This document shows positions 35,254 through 43,910 of a DNA stretch of 64,000 nt, in pieces; the stretch's first letter is position 1; each line of letters begins with the position of its first letter. The notes beneath the pieces are model-generated. The model did not search any database. It was not told the DNA's origin and worked only from the letters and a program-made list of their open reading frames with translations. The stretch covers positions 62,001-126,000 of the forward strand of contig NZ_BNAR01000002.1 of assembly GCF_014653695.1 (NCBI RefSeq). Direction: 5' to 3'. Origin of the DNA: Lentzea cavernae. Its GTDB lineage: Bacteria; Actinomycetota; Actinomycetes; Mycobacteriales; Pseudonocardiaceae. The position numbers were made by a program, and so were the translations under genes.

Positions 35254-36510
35254 GTGCCCGCTGATCCAGAAAGGCGACGGATCGTGCGTTCCGCGCAAGT
35301 TCGAGCAGTCCACGCCCCGGCTCCGTCGGCAGGATGGCCGCTGCGACTCCTGTCGCTCGCCGGTGCGTCGGCGGTCGCCGTGGCCGTGGCCGTGGCCGTG
35401 ATCTACCTGCCACAGGCGCTGCTCGCCGACATGCAGACGGATCTTCGGGTTCCGACGGCCACCGCCGGCTGGATCCCGGCCGCGGTGCAGGTCGGCTACG
35501 CCGTGGGCATCTTCCTTCTCGTGCCGCTGGCGGACCGGGTACACCCGAGCCGGCAGGTAACCGTCCAGGCACTGCTTCTGGCAGGCGCCTTGTTGCTCAC
35601 CGCGGCCATGCCGGGACCGATGACGGTCGCTGCCGGCTTCGCCGCGGTCGGGCTCGTCGCCAACATCGCACAGGTGATCATCTCCGCCTCCGGCTCACTC
35701 GCGCCTCCCGGCAAGGTCCCGGCGACGGTCGCGGTGATCGTGGGCTCGCTCGGAGTGGGAATCTTCGGCGGCCGGATCATCGCGGGCCTACTTGTGACGA
35801 GCCTGGGCTGGCGGGGCGTGCTCGTCGTCTTCGCCGTGCTGGTGCTCAGCATGGTTTTCCCTGCTCGGGCCGCGTTGCGACCGGCGACGGTTCCGGCACC
35901 GAACGCCCGGTACGGCCGCTTGTTGCTGTCGGCGCTGCGCTCGGTGCGCCGCAGCCGCGTCACCGCGCAGTCCGTGATCATGCAGTTCTTCGCCTTCGCC
36001 GCCTTCAACTCGGTCTGGGCAGTGGTGGTCCTGCACCTCTCGGGCCTTGGCTGGTCGGCTGGTGCGGCCGGGTTGTTCGGCGGCGTCGGACTCGCGGCGG
36101 CCCCGCTGAGTCCAGCGGTCTACCGTCGGCTGGAACGCTGGGGCACCTCGACGATCGCGGGTGTCTTTTCACTGATCTCATTGATCGCACTGGCGGCGAT
36201 CGCGTTCACAGCCGGTGTCACGGCTGCTTTCGCGGTGGCCGTTTTCCTGGTCAGCGCGGCCAACCAGTTCATTCAGACCGCCAATCAGCAGCGCGTCCTC
36301 GAGGACAACGCCGGTCATCCGGCTCCGGCCAACGCGATGTTCATGGTCGGGGTGTTCCTGGGCGGAGCCACCGGATCCTTCCTCGGCATCACAGCGTTCG
36401 AGTTTGGCGGGATGCCCGTGGTCGGCGCCCTGGGAGCCGTTCTGATGCTGCTCTCTGCGCTGGTGTGGGCTCTGTCCCGGCTGCCGGCACGTTCTCGGAG
36501 GACCTCATGA
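35254..36510 (+). CDS. MFS transporter
   Basis: 418 residues, 12 hydrophobic segments. The start (GTG 35254) is preceded by a weak site, so it may begin later. Loop 2-3 reads PLADRVHPSRQ, a variant of the MFS G-x-x-x-D-R/K signature. Residues about 42-50 are encoded by a GTGGCC microrepeat (VAVAVAVAV). Probably a drug or metabolite exporter. Its end overlaps the next transporter by 4 nt. Confidence 0.75.
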   Translation: MPADPERRRIVRSAQVRAVHAPAPSAGWPLRLLSLAGASAVAVAVAVAVIYLPQALLADMQTDLRVPTATAGWIPAAVQVGYAVGIFLLVPLADRVHPSRQVTVQALLLAGALLLTAAMPGPMTVAAGFAAVGLVANIAQVIISASGSLAPPGKVPATVAVIVGSLGVGIFGGRIIAGLLVTSLGWRGVLVVFAVLVLSMVFPARAALRPATVPAPNARYGRLLLSALRSVRRSRVTAQSVIMQFFAFAAFNSVWAVVVLHLSGLGWSAGAAGLFGGVGLAAAPLSPAVYRRLERWGTSTIAGVFSLISLIALAAIAFTAGVTAAFAVAVFLVSAANQFIQTANQQRVLEDNAGHPAPANAMFMVGVFLGGATGSFLGITAFEFGGMPVVGALGAVLMLLSALVWALSRLPARSRRTS

Positions 36511-37985
36511 CCTCGAAACCGCGAAGCACGGGCCAACTGGCGCTGGCGTCGCCGGCGGGGCGATGGCTGATCGCGGTGACCTCGCTCGGTTCGGGGGTCG
36601 TCTTCCTCGACGGCTCCGTCGTGAACGTGGCACTGCCCGCCATCGGCGCCGAACTCGGCGGCGGCTTCACCACACTGCAATGGGTGCTCGACGGGTATCT
36701 GCTGACGCTCAGCGCATTGCTGCTGCTGGGCGGGGCACTCGGGGACCGCTACGGCCGGAAGCTGTTGTTCCTTTCCGGGCTGGCGGTGTTCACCGTCGCG
36801 TCTTTGGGCTGCGGCCTGGCCCCCTCCGCCGAGGTGCTGGTGGCGGCTCGTCTCGGGCAGGGTGTCGGCGGTGCCATGCTGGTTCCCGGCAGTCTCGCGT
36901 TGATCGACGCGGTGGTGCGCCCGCAGGACCGGGGTCGGGCGATCGGTGCATGGGCAGGACTGTCCGGCGTTTCCACCGCCGTCGGCCCGCTGCTCGGCGG
37001 CTGGCTCGTGGACACGGCTTCGTGGCGATGGGTGTTTCTCCTGAACCTGCCACTGGCATTGCTCACGTTCGTCGCGACCGTGCGGCATGTGCCCGAGAGC
37101 TCGGCGCATGCACGCTCCCGGCTGGACATCGGCGGTGCTGTCGCGGTCACCCTGGGTCTGGGTGGTGTGACCGTCGCGCTCATCGATGTGCCCTCGCACG
37201 GCTGGAACACCGGTACAGCCGTGGCGGCGGTCCTCGGCACGGCGCTGCTCGTGGTCTTCGTGGTGATCGAACGCCGTCATCCGTCGCCGTTGCTGCCGAT
37301 GTCGATGTTCCGGTCAGCGCAGTTCACCGGTGCGAACCTGCTGACGTTCACGATCTACGGGGCGCTCGGCGGCGGGCTGTTCCTGCTCACCCTGCAACTT
37401 CAGCTCGGCCTGCACTACTCGGCGCTGGAGGCAGGGCTGGCCACCGCACCGATCACCCTGGCGATCCTCCTGCTGTCGAGCCGGATCGGTGCTGTCGCGC
37501 AACGCTTCGGCCCGCTGCTGCCCATGACGGCCGGGCCGGCCCTGGCGGCCATCGGATTCGTTCTGCTCTCGGGCATCACGACGGACAGCTCATACGCCGG
37601 TGATGTCCTTCCTGGCGTGGCCGTGTTCGGCCTCGGCCTGGCGACGACCATCGCGCCGCTGACCTCCGCCGTGCTCGCGGCCGTTCCGGACGATCACGTG
37701 GGCGCCGCTTCCGGCGCGAACAACGCCATCTCGCGCGTGGCCGGCCTGCTGGCGATCGCCGTACTGCCCGCTGCCGCAGGAATCGATCTGCGCGCCGCGG
37801 AACCCTCGGCCACCGGGTTCGCGGCGGCGATGCGCATCGCCGCCGCCGCGTGCGCCGCGAGCGTGATCATCGCCCTGCTCACCATCCGCCGCGGCCGACC
37901 GGCCGACGGACGGACCCAGGTCGTTCCCGACCACCCGTGCCAGACGATCCGGTCCAGCAACCTGCACGCAGTTCCGCCAGCATGA
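36507..37985 (+). CDS. DHA2-type MFS multidrug exporter
   Basis: 492 residues, 14 membrane segments. Signature sequences are LDGSVVNVALPAIGAELG, GALGDRYGRKLLF in loop 2-3, and motif C in GVSTAVGPLLGGWL. Belongs to the EmrB/QacA proton-driven drug exporters. ATG 36507 overlaps the preceding transporter gene. An over-long frame running from 35334 was set aside because it overlies the upstream gene. Confidence 0.85.
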   Translation: MTSKPRSTGQLALASPAGRWLIAVTSLGSGVVFLDGSVVNVALPAIGAELGGGFTTLQWVLDGYLLTLSALLLLGGALGDRYGRKLLFLSGLAVFTVASLGCGLAPSAEVLVAARLGQGVGGAMLVPGSLALIDAVVRPQDRGRAIGAWAGLSGVSTAVGPLLGGWLVDTASWRWVFLLNLPLALLTFVATVRHVPESSAHARSRLDIGGAVAVTLGLGGVTVALIDVPSHGWNTGTAVAAVLGTALLVVFVVIERRHPSPLLPMSMFRSAQFTGANLLTFTIYGALGGGLFLLTLQLQLGLHYSALEAGLATAPITLAILLLSSRIGAVAQRFGPLLPMTAGPALAAIGFVLLSGITTDSSYAGDVLPGVAVFGLGLATTIAPLTSAVLAAVPDDHVGAASGANNAISRVAGLLAIAVLPAAAGIDLRAAEPSATGFAAAMRIAAAACAASVIIALLTIRRGRPADGRTQVVPDHPCQTIRSSNLHAVPPA

Positions 37986-38476
37986 GTCCTTTGTGGAAGG
38001 AAGACGTGGAAGCGCCCAAGCTCAACCTCGGCAAGTTGGAGATCACCAGCACCGCGTTCACCCACGGTGGCCGCATCCCCGACGAGTTCGCCGATTTCGA
38101 CCATCCGGTGGCACCACCCCTGGCCTGGTCCACTCCCCCAGCCGGCACCGCGTCGTTCGCGCTCGTGATGCACGACCCCGACGCTCCCCTGACCTACGGC
38201 TTCACCCACTGGGTGCTGTACGGAATCCCCGCGTCGGTGGACTCCCTGACCGACCATGGAGCGTCCTACACCGCAGGCTCCAACTCCCTGGGCCAGCCCG
38301 GCTACCTCGCACCGCTGCCGCCGGTGGGACGCACCCACCACCACTACTACTTCGACCTCTACGCACTGGACGGCGACGTCGACCTCCGACCTGGGCTCAA
38401 CCGCGACGAGCTGCTCGCCGCCATTCACGGCCACATCATCGAACAGGACCGCGTCGTTGGCACCTACAGCCGTTGA
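37982..38476 (+). CDS. YbhB/YbcL-type PEBP-family protein
   Basis: 164 residues. The family's ligand site motifs are present: DPDAPLTYGFTHWVLYGIP and GRTHHHYYFDLYALD. Small cytoplasmic PEBP proteins bind phosphorylated or anionic ligands. Function here unknown. Overlaps the exporter by 4 nt (ATGA), and is followed 9 bp later by an OsmC gene. Confidence 0.85.
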   Translation: MSPLWKEDVEAPKLNLGKLEITSTAFTHGGRIPDEFADFDHPVAPPLAWSTPPAGTASFALVMHDPDAPLTYGFTHWVLYGIPASVDSLTDHGASYTAGSNSLGQPGYLAPLPPVGRTHHHYYFDLYALDGDVDLRPGLNRDELLAAIHGHIIEQDRVVGTYSR

Positions 38477-38485
38477 GGAGGAACG

Positions 38486-38917
38486 ATGATCGCTGTCGGA
38501 TCAGCTGACTGGGCCGGCTCGTTCCACGAGGGCACCGGCACCCTCACCACCGCGTCGGGAACACTGGACGCGGAGCCGTACACCTTCGCGAGCCGCTTCC
38601 GCGGGGCCGCCGGCGCCAGCCCGGAGGAACTGCTGGCCGCAGCGCACGCGGGCTGCTACAACCACGCGCTCGCGAACATCTTCTTCAAGCACGGGCTGGA
38701 GGTCGGCACGATCCGGACGACCGCCGAGGTGGACATGGGAGATGACGACGTCACCCCGGGAATCGCCGGAGTGCGGCTGAGCGTTCTGGCTCGTATGCCC
38801 GACGTCACCGACGAGCAGTTCCAAGAGTTCGCCGCACGAGCGGGCCGCACCTGTGCGATCTCGAAGGCCCTGTCGGTCCAGGTGCGGGTCGATGCCGTGC
38901 TGGACACCGTGTCGTAG
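38486..38917 (+). CDS. OsmC-family peroxide reductase
   Basis: 143 residues, GAGGAGG upstream. Two redox cysteines in HAGCYNHALAN and GRTCAISKAL at the expected spacing. OsmC/Ohr proteins reduce organic hydroperoxides in the cytoplasm with lipoylated or thiol partners. It is a close paralogue of the gene at 43091 (shared EGTG, DAxPYTFASRF and HAGC segments). Confidence 0.85.
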   Translation: MIAVGSADWAGSFHEGTGTLTTASGTLDAEPYTFASRFRGAAGASPEELLAAAHAGCYNHALANIFFKHGLEVGTIRTTAEVDMGDDDVTPGIAGVRLSVLARMPDVTDEQFQEFAARAGRTCAISKALSVQVRVDAVLDTVS

Positions 38918-38933
38918 AACGAGGGAGGAATCC

Positions 38934-39371
38934 GTGGTCACTGTTCAGGAAGCGGTGGGAATCGCCAGAGGCGAGAACGGACTGGCGGTGGTGGCGACGC
39001 TACGCGCCGACTCGACGGTCCAATCCTCGGTGGTGAACTCCGCCCTGTTCACCCACCCCGAGACAGGCGAGACCGTGGTCGCGCTGGTCACCTACGGCCG
39101 GGTGAAGCTGGCCAACCTGCGGCAACGGCCACAGATCACGATCACCTTCCGCTCAGGGTGGAAGTGGGCGACCGTGGAGGGCACGGCCGAACTCGCTGGA
39201 CCCGACGACCCACGACCCTGGCTCGGCGAAGAGCGGCTGCGCGTCCTGTTACGCGAGGTGTTCACCGCCGCGGGCGGGCAGCACGACGGCTGGAACGAGT
39301 ACGACCGGGTGATGGCCGAACAACGCCGGACGATCGTGTTCATCAGACCCACACGGGTCTACGGGCCCTGA
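38934..39371 (+). CDS. PPOX-class F420-dependent enzyme
   Basis: 145 residues from GTG 38934 with GAGGGAGGAA upstream. The split-barrel features are GLAVVATLRADSTVQSSVVNSAL and KLANLRQRPQITITFRSGWKWATVEGTAEL. Such enzymes reduce substrates or biliverdin-like pigments with F420, or occasionally FMN. Last gene of the operon; a perfect hairpin follows. Confidence 0.75.
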   Translation: MVTVQEAVGIARGENGLAVVATLRADSTVQSSVVNSALFTHPETGETVVALVTYGRVKLANLRQRPQITITFRSGWKWATVEGTAELAGPDDPRPWLGEERLRVLLREVFTAAGGQHDGWNEYDRVMAEQRRTIVFIRPTRVYGP

Positions 39372-39382
39372 CGCGGTTCACT

Positions 39383-39408
39383 CGCGGGCGACCAATCGGT
39401 CGCCCGCG
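39383..39408. terminator. Stem-loop terminator
   Basis: A perfect 11-bp stem (CGCGGGCGACC / GGTCGCCCGCG) with a 4-base loop starts 12 bp after the end of the MFS-OsmC-PPOX operon and lies before the convergent HxlR gene. Confidence 0.7.
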
Positions 39409-39449
39409 TGCCGCATCATCGCGCACGGAATCCCGGCGCAGGCGATCTT

Positions 39450-39959
39450 CTACGGCAAAACCCAGTGCACGGTCCGATGCGCGACCACGTTCTCGGGCTC
39501 CACCTCTCGTCCCAGATCGTCGAGGAACGCGACGCGTAAAGGCCTGCCAGTCCGGCCGGACCGACGTTGCGTCGTCGGGCCGCCGGGCCGGGGCAGGTAG
39601 TGGTCTCCCCACTGCTGCAGCGCACCGAGCACGTGGTGCAACTCATGGCCCGCGTGGGTGAGGAGGTAAGCGAAGCGCACTCGTTGTCCGGGCACCCGGT
39701 ACGGCACTTTGGCGAGCACTCCTCCATCGACGAGCAAACTCAGTCTCCGGCTGAGGACGTCCGACGAGATGTCCAGCGCGGCCCTGAACTCGGCGAAGCG
39801 GCTGCGGCCGTAGAACGACTCCCGCAGGATCAGCAAAGTCCAGCGATCACCCAGCACACCAAGGCTTCTGGCCACCGCACAGCTCTCGCACCTCGCTGTG
39901 TCACCACGCGCCACTCGTGCCTGCCTTTGAAGAGGGTTTGCCAGCACCCAGCCTGCCAT
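39450..39959 (-). CDS. HxlR-family regulator with sensing cysteine
   Basis: 169 residues; ATG 39959 has AGGAG 8 nt upstream. The N-terminal TARCESCAVARSLGVLGDRWT carries two Cys, one at the conserved redox position. The winged helix follows (FAEFRAALDISSDVLSRRLS), with the VLGALQQWGDHYLPR tail. A candidate operator (TGACAACTCAG) sits just upstream of its ribosome-binding site. The divergent quinone oxidoreductase is the natural target. Confidence 0.85.
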   Translation of the reverse strand: MAGWVLANPLQRQARVARGDTARCESCAVARSLGVLGDRWTLLILRESFYGRSRFAEFRAALDISSDVLSRRLSLLVDGGVLAKVPYRVPGQRVRFAYLLTHAGHELHHVLGALQQWGDHYLPRPGGPTTQRRSGRTGRPLRVAFLDDLGREVEPENVVAHRTVHWVLP

Positions 39960-39971
39960 CTGCGTAGCTCC

Positions 39972-39982
39972 TGACAACTCAG
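39972..39982 (-). promoter_or_regulatory. Candidate HxlR operator upstream of the regulator
   Basis: TGACAACTCAG on the plus strand (CTGAGTTGTCA on the minus) lies 12 bp before the HxlR start codon and matches the word seen at 27261, 35134 and 41205. Autoregulation is suggested by position. Confidence 0.45.
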
Positions 39983-40048
39983 ATGCTATACCCGCAAACC
40001 TGACCAGAGGACCTCTGCCTGAAAAAACAGCACATGCGCCCCTCGTGT

Positions 40049-40083
40049 CCCCTGCTGAGTTGCTTCTCGCAACCCAGCAGGGG
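40049..40083. promoter_or_regulatory. Hairpin just upstream of the quinone oxidoreductase start
   Basis: The arms CCCCTGCTGAGTTGC and GCAACCCAGCAGGGG pair over 14 of 15 bases around a 5-nt loop, ending 13 bp before the ATG at 40097. The left arm contains CTGAGTTG, close to the candidate operator word. It could be an operator palindrome, a 5-prime leader structure or a terminator for the minus direction. Confidence 0.5.
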
Positions 40084-40096
40084 TACTAATGGCCCC

Positions 40097-41113
40097 ATGA
40101 AGGCAGCGCTGCACACACCCGGCATGAATCTGGGCACGATCCACGTCGCCGAACGTCCGACTCCGACACCGGCCGCAGGCGAGGTCCGGGTCGAAGTGCA
40201 CGTCTCCGGGGTGAATCCCACCGACGTGAAAGCCAGGGCGAACAGCCCGGAAGGCCTCGCGCGCGTACCGAACCAGGACGGCTCGGGTGTCGTCGACGCC
40301 GTGGGTGAGGGGGTGGACCCCGAACTCGTGGGCCAGCGGGTGTGGCTCTGGGAAGCGGCCTGGAAGAGACTCGAAGGCTCAGCCCAGGAGTACGTCTGCC
40401 TGCCCGCCCGGCAGGCAGTGCCATTCCCCGAACACGTCTCGTTCGACGTCGGCGCCTCACTGGGCATCCCCGCCCTGACCGCCCATCGGGCGCTCACCCT
40501 CGCACCGGACGGGCCTCGCCGACTCGGGCCCGGCGCACTGTCTGGAAAGACGGTTCTGGTCGCCGGCGGCGCTGGTGTCGTCGGAAACTCGGCGATCCAA
40601 CTGGCCCGGTGGTCAGGCGCCCAGGTGATCTCGACGGTCAGCAGCACCGACAAGGGCCTGCTCGCAACGTCCGCGGGCGCCCATCACGTCCTCAATTACC
40701 GCGCCGTCGACGTGGCAGAGGCGGTTCGCGAGATCGCCCCGCGCGGAGTCGAGTTGATCGTCGAGGTGGCGCCCGGTGCCAACGCGAAGGTGAACCGGCA
40801 GATCCTCGGGACAGGCGGCGTGGTCGGGTTCTATTCGACCGAAGGCGGCGCCGAGTTCCAACTCCCGGCAACGGACATGTTCCTCGACAATCAGGCATGG
40901 CACGGGATCTTCGTCTACACCGTGCCACAGTCCGCGAAGGACAGTGCCGTCAGTGCGATCAGCGCGGCCGTCGCCGACGGCGCCCTGAGGGTCGGAACCG
41001 AGGCAGGGCTACCGCTGCACCGCTTCTCACTCGACCGCGTCGCCGAGGCGCATCAAGCCGTCGCGGACACGAAGACAGTGGGGAAGGTTCTCGTCGACGT
41101 CCGCGCCGAGTGA
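40097..41113 (+). CDS. Zinc-independent quinone oxidoreductase (MDR family)
   Basis: 338 residues. NADPH motif VAGGAGVVGNSAIQLARWSGA; no zinc ligands; GROES-like N-terminal domain. Resembles QOR/zeta-crystallin enzymes that reduce quinones or enals in the cytoplasm. HxlR regulators commonly control such genes (as QorR controls qorA), matching the divergent HxlR at 39450. Confidence 0.85.
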   Translation: MKAALHTPGMNLGTIHVAERPTPTPAAGEVRVEVHVSGVNPTDVKARANSPEGLARVPNQDGSGVVDAVGEGVDPELVGQRVWLWEAAWKRLEGSAQEYVCLPARQAVPFPEHVSFDVGASLGIPALTAHRALTLAPDGPRRLGPGALSGKTVLVAGGAGVVGNSAIQLARWSGAQVISTVSSTDKGLLATSAGAHHVLNYRAVDVAEAVREIAPRGVELIVEVAPGANAKVNRQILGTGGVVGFYSTEGGAEFQLPATDMFLDNQAWHGIFVYTVPQSAKDSAVSAISAAVADGALRVGTEAGLPLHRFSLDRVAEAHQAVADTKTVGKVLVDVRAE

Positions 41114-41128
41114 CCCAGTCCCAAGCGT

Positions 41129-41215
41129 CAGAGTTGTCATACAGGTCTCAGCGCCACTGAAATCACAGGTTTTCTCAGCAGTACAGGCAAGGCAGAATAG
41201 CTGTTTACAACTCAG
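41129..41215. promoter_or_regulatory. Inverted copies of the operator word upstream of the second crotonase
   Basis: CAGAGTTGTCA (41129-41139) and TTACAACTCAG (41205-41215) face each other across 65 bp, ahead of ATG 41233. They match the word at 39972 and 27261. No other element is visible in the gap. Confidence 0.45.
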
Positions 41216-41232
41216 CCTTGTACGCTGGCGCC

Positions 41233-42084
41233 ATGACCTTCGTTGACGACTTCAAGCCGCAGCACTTCCGGTTGACCGCCGAGTCCGACACCTTCTGGCG
41301 AGTCACGTTCGACAACCCGCCGGTCAACGTCATCGGCCCCGAGATGATGAAGGACCTCAAGGACCTGCTCACCGAACTGGAGGGCAACGACACGGTCAAC
41401 GTCGTCGTCTTCGACAGCGCCGACCCGGACTTCTACCTGGCGCACTACGACTTGGCGGCGGATCCCGCGATCGCCGAGGCCCTGCCCAGCCCGACCGGTT
41501 ACGCCGCCTGGGTGGACATCACCGTCCGCATCAGCAAGCTCGCCGCGGTGACGATCAGCGCCATCCGAGGCATCGCTCGCGGCGCGGGCAGTGAGTTCGT
41601 CCTGGCCACGGACATCCGCTTCGCCAGCCGGGAGAAGGCGGTGCTGGGACAGATGGAGGTCGGCTTCACGGCGCTGCCCGGCGGCGGCGCGGCCGGCAGG
41701 CTCCCGGCCCTGGTCGGTCGAGGCCGGGCGTTCGAGATCCTGCTCGGAGGCGGCGACTTCGACGGCGAGCAGGCGGCCGAGTACGGGTACGTCAACCGTG
41801 CGATCCGCGACGACCAGTTCGTCGAGTTCGTCGACGCCTACGCCACGCGCGTGTCCAAATGGGATCACCGGGTTCTCGGTGAGATCAAGGACTTCATCAA
41901 CAAGTACACACGTCTGGCCGACGACGAGTACCCCCTGCACTCGGACAAGTTCTGGGGTGCCGCCGGTCTTCCAGGGTTCCAGGCGATCTCCAGGCAGCTG
42001 TTCGAAGCCGGCCTCCAGACGCGCAGTCCGATCGAGTACAACCTCGGCGAGGACATCGTCGAGATCGCCGCGCGCAACAAGTAA
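41233..42084 (+). CDS. Crotonase-fold protein, paralogue of 24810
   Basis: 283 residues. Oxyanion and catalytic segments: VVFDSADPDFYLAHYDL, GIARGAGSEFVLATDIRFASRE, and GQMEVGFTALPGGGAAGRLP. Both glutamate positions are occupied. It shares VGRGRAFEILLGGGDFDGEQAAEYGYVN-type layout with its paralogue. Likely an enoyl-CoA hydratase/isomerase-type enzyme of unknown substrate. A terminator follows. Confidence 0.8.
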   Translation: MTFVDDFKPQHFRLTAESDTFWRVTFDNPPVNVIGPEMMKDLKDLLTELEGNDTVNVVVFDSADPDFYLAHYDLAADPAIAEALPSPTGYAAWVDITVRISKLAAVTISAIRGIARGAGSEFVLATDIRFASREKAVLGQMEVGFTALPGGGAAGRLPALVGRGRAFEILLGGGDFDGEQAAEYGYVNRAIRDDQFVEFVDAYATRVSKWDHRVLGEIKDFINKYTRLADDEYPLHSDKFWGAAGLPGFQAISRQLFEAGLQTRSPIEYNLGEDIVEIAARNK

Positions 42085-42129
42085 GCCGCAAGTCCTTCGC
42101 GGGCTGACGGCGATGACTTCGTGTGCGCT

Positions 42130-42164
42130 CCTGGTGGAGCCGCGCCTCTGCTGGCTCCACCAGG
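42130..42164. terminator. Stem-loop after the crotonase gene
   Basis: A perfect 12-bp stem (CCTGGTGGAGCC / GGCTCCACCAGG) with an 11-nt loop, followed by TTCTTC. It ends 37 bp before the GTG of the lyase gene and so may separate or attenuate the two. Confidence 0.65.
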
Positions 42165-42201
42165 TTCTTCGCAAGTCCATACCCCAATAGAGGAGGTCCC
42201 C

Positions 42202-42987
42202 GTGGCCCGCGCGGACGTGTCGGTTCAAGCGACAGAACTTCTGCGGTTGCACCGCGATCACGCACTGCTCAGGGTGGTGAACGTATGGGACGTCATCAGC
42301 GCGAAGGTCGTCGGCGACACACCGGGCATCACCGCACTCGCGACCGCGAGCCACTCGATCGCGGCATCTCGCGGATACGAGGACGGGGAACGCATACCGG
42401 TAGCCGAGATGATCGACGAGATCGCGAGGATCGCCGCCGCCACCACACTTCCACTCACCGCGGACCTCGAAGGAGGATATGGCAACGCGCCGGAGACCGT
42501 GCGCCGCGCGATCGCCGTCGGCGTGGCCGGAGCGAACGTCGAAGACCAGATGAAGCCGCTCGCCGAGGTGGTGGCTCAGGTCGAAGCGATCATGAAGGCC
42601 GCCGCCGCGGAAGGTGTGCCCGACTTCGTCCTCAATGCTCGCACTGATGCTTTCGCCAAGGCTGGTGACCGTGATCCTGCGGACGTCCTCGCCGACGCGG
42701 TACGACGCGGCAAGGCCTACCTCGACGCCGGAGCTCCCGTCGTCTTCGTACCCGGCAACCTTTCGGACGAACAGGTCGCCACCCTGGCAGATGCCTTCGG
42801 CCCTCAACGCCTGTCTGTGATCGGACTGCCCGGCCTGCCTTCACAAGCTCGACTCACCGAACTCGGCGTCGCGCGGATCTCCTACGGCCCGCTCACCCAA
42901 CGAGTCGCTCTGACCGCGCTCGCCGAGCTGACGGAGTCGATCCGTGACGGCGGCCGCGTTCCCGACACGACCCGTCCGCTGAACTGA
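42202..42987 (+). CDS. Isocitrate lyase/PEP-mutase superfamily protein
   Basis: 261 residues from GTG 42202 after AGAGGAGG. Family features: NVWDVISAKVV, ATASHSIAASRGYEDG, LTADLEGGYGN, ANVEDQ and FVLNARTDAFA. This branch (often called oxaloacetate decarboxylase- or carboxyPEP-mutase-like) cleaves or rearranges C-C bonds of small 2-oxo or hydroxy acids. The exact reaction is not known here. Confidence 0.8.
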   Translation: MARADVSVQATELLRLHRDHALLRVVNVWDVISAKVVGDTPGITALATASHSIAASRGYEDGERIPVAEMIDEIARIAAATTLPLTADLEGGYGNAPETVRRAIAVGVAGANVEDQMKPLAEVVAQVEAIMKAAAAEGVPDFVLNARTDAFAKAGDRDPADVLADAVRRGKAYLDAGAPVVFVPGNLSDEQVATLADAFGPQRLSVIGLPGLPSQARLTELGVARISYGPLTQRVALTALAELTESIRDGGRVPDTTRPLN

Positions 42988-43090
42988 CCCGTTCGCATGG
43001 GTGATTCACCCCAGGTCACGGCACGCTCTGCGCGCTTGTCTTGTCCACGCACGAGTTTCGCATCAACTTCGATTTGATCCAGGAGAGAGA

Positions 43091-43522
43091 ATGTTCGTCG
43101 AAGCCTATTCCGACTGGAGCGGATCCTTCAGGGAGGGAACGGGGATTGTCTCCACGGCCACCACGGCTACCCTGCCGGACGCTCCCTACACCTTCGCGAG
43201 TCGTTTCGAGGGAGCACCGGGAGCAATCCCGGAAGAGCTTCTCGCCGCAGGCCACGCGGGATGCTTCAACCATGCGCTTGCCAACATCTCCGGACAGAAC
43301 GACCTGGTTCTCGACTCGGTGCACACCACCGTTCGGCTCACCATGAGCACAGATGACCACGGACCATCGATCGCTGCCATCCACTTCACCGTGGACGCCA
43401 CGCTTCCTGGTGCGTCCGACGAGAAGTTCCAGGAAATCGCCGAAGGCGCGCGAGCGTGGTGTGCCTTCTCGAAGGCACTCTCCGCAGTGGACATCACGAT
43501 GCAGGCAACGCTTACCCGGTAG
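43091..43522 (+). CDS. OsmC-family peroxide reductase, second copy
   Basis: 143 residues, AGGAGAGAGA upstream. Redox cysteines in GHAGCFNHALAN and RAWCAFSKAL. A close relative of the OsmC at 38486, with a similar length. It could be co-regulated with the other stress genes. Confidence 0.85.
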   Translation: MFVEAYSDWSGSFREGTGIVSTATTATLPDAPYTFASRFEGAPGAIPEELLAAGHAGCFNHALANISGQNDLVLDSVHTTVRLTMSTDDHGPSIAAIHFTVDATLPGASDEKFQEIAEGARAWCAFSKALSAVDITMQATLTR

Positions 43523-43910
43523 CTCCATCGGCTCCCGTCGCCGGCGTCGTGCACTGATCAGCGGGGCTTGATGATGCCGCGTCGATCGGTCTCGACGTCG
43601 GGCCGACCGTGCGGCCAGATGAAACAGATTCGTACAGGCTGATCAAGCCGCCGGGAACAGGGCCGGAGTCTGAGCAACGGCTGACAACCCCGGTCTGCGA
43701 GGACACCGTGCGACGGGCGCATCTCGCACGTCCTGGCCTCGAAGAAAGAAATGGAACTGATCGGCATCCCGTGGCTTGGTGCCCACTCCTCCAGTGGGCA
43801 GTGACACAGCACCGGACGCCCGCAGCTGGCTTGGCTTCGCTCAAGCCAGCGACTACCGTCCTAACTAGTGTCAAGCAAAGTCAGCTCGGCAACCGTGAAG
43901 GGAATCCGTC
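43523..43910. other. Intergenic stretch with a hairpin
   Basis: About 390 bp without a supported gene. It contains a perfect 9-bp hairpin (43825-43850) and a short AT-richer part with CTAACTAGTGTCAAG (43860-43875), which probably belongs to the thiolase promoter or operator. Confidence 0.4.
43825..43850. promoter_or_regulatory. Hairpin upstream of the thiolase gene
   Basis: GCTGGCTTG and CAAGCCAGC pair perfectly around an 8-nt loop, 60 bp before the thiolase ATG. It may be a terminator for upstream transcripts or part of the thiolase leader. Confidence 0.45.

Noticed and set aside
35380..35400. GTGGCC microrepeat as a possible phase-variation site
   Set aside because: The 6-bp unit repeats only about three times and any change would stay in frame, adding Val-Ala pairs within a membrane helix.
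35334..36506. Upstream extension of the DHA2 exporter frame
   Set aside because: It overlies the first MFS gene in another frame; the real start is the ATGA overlap at 36507.
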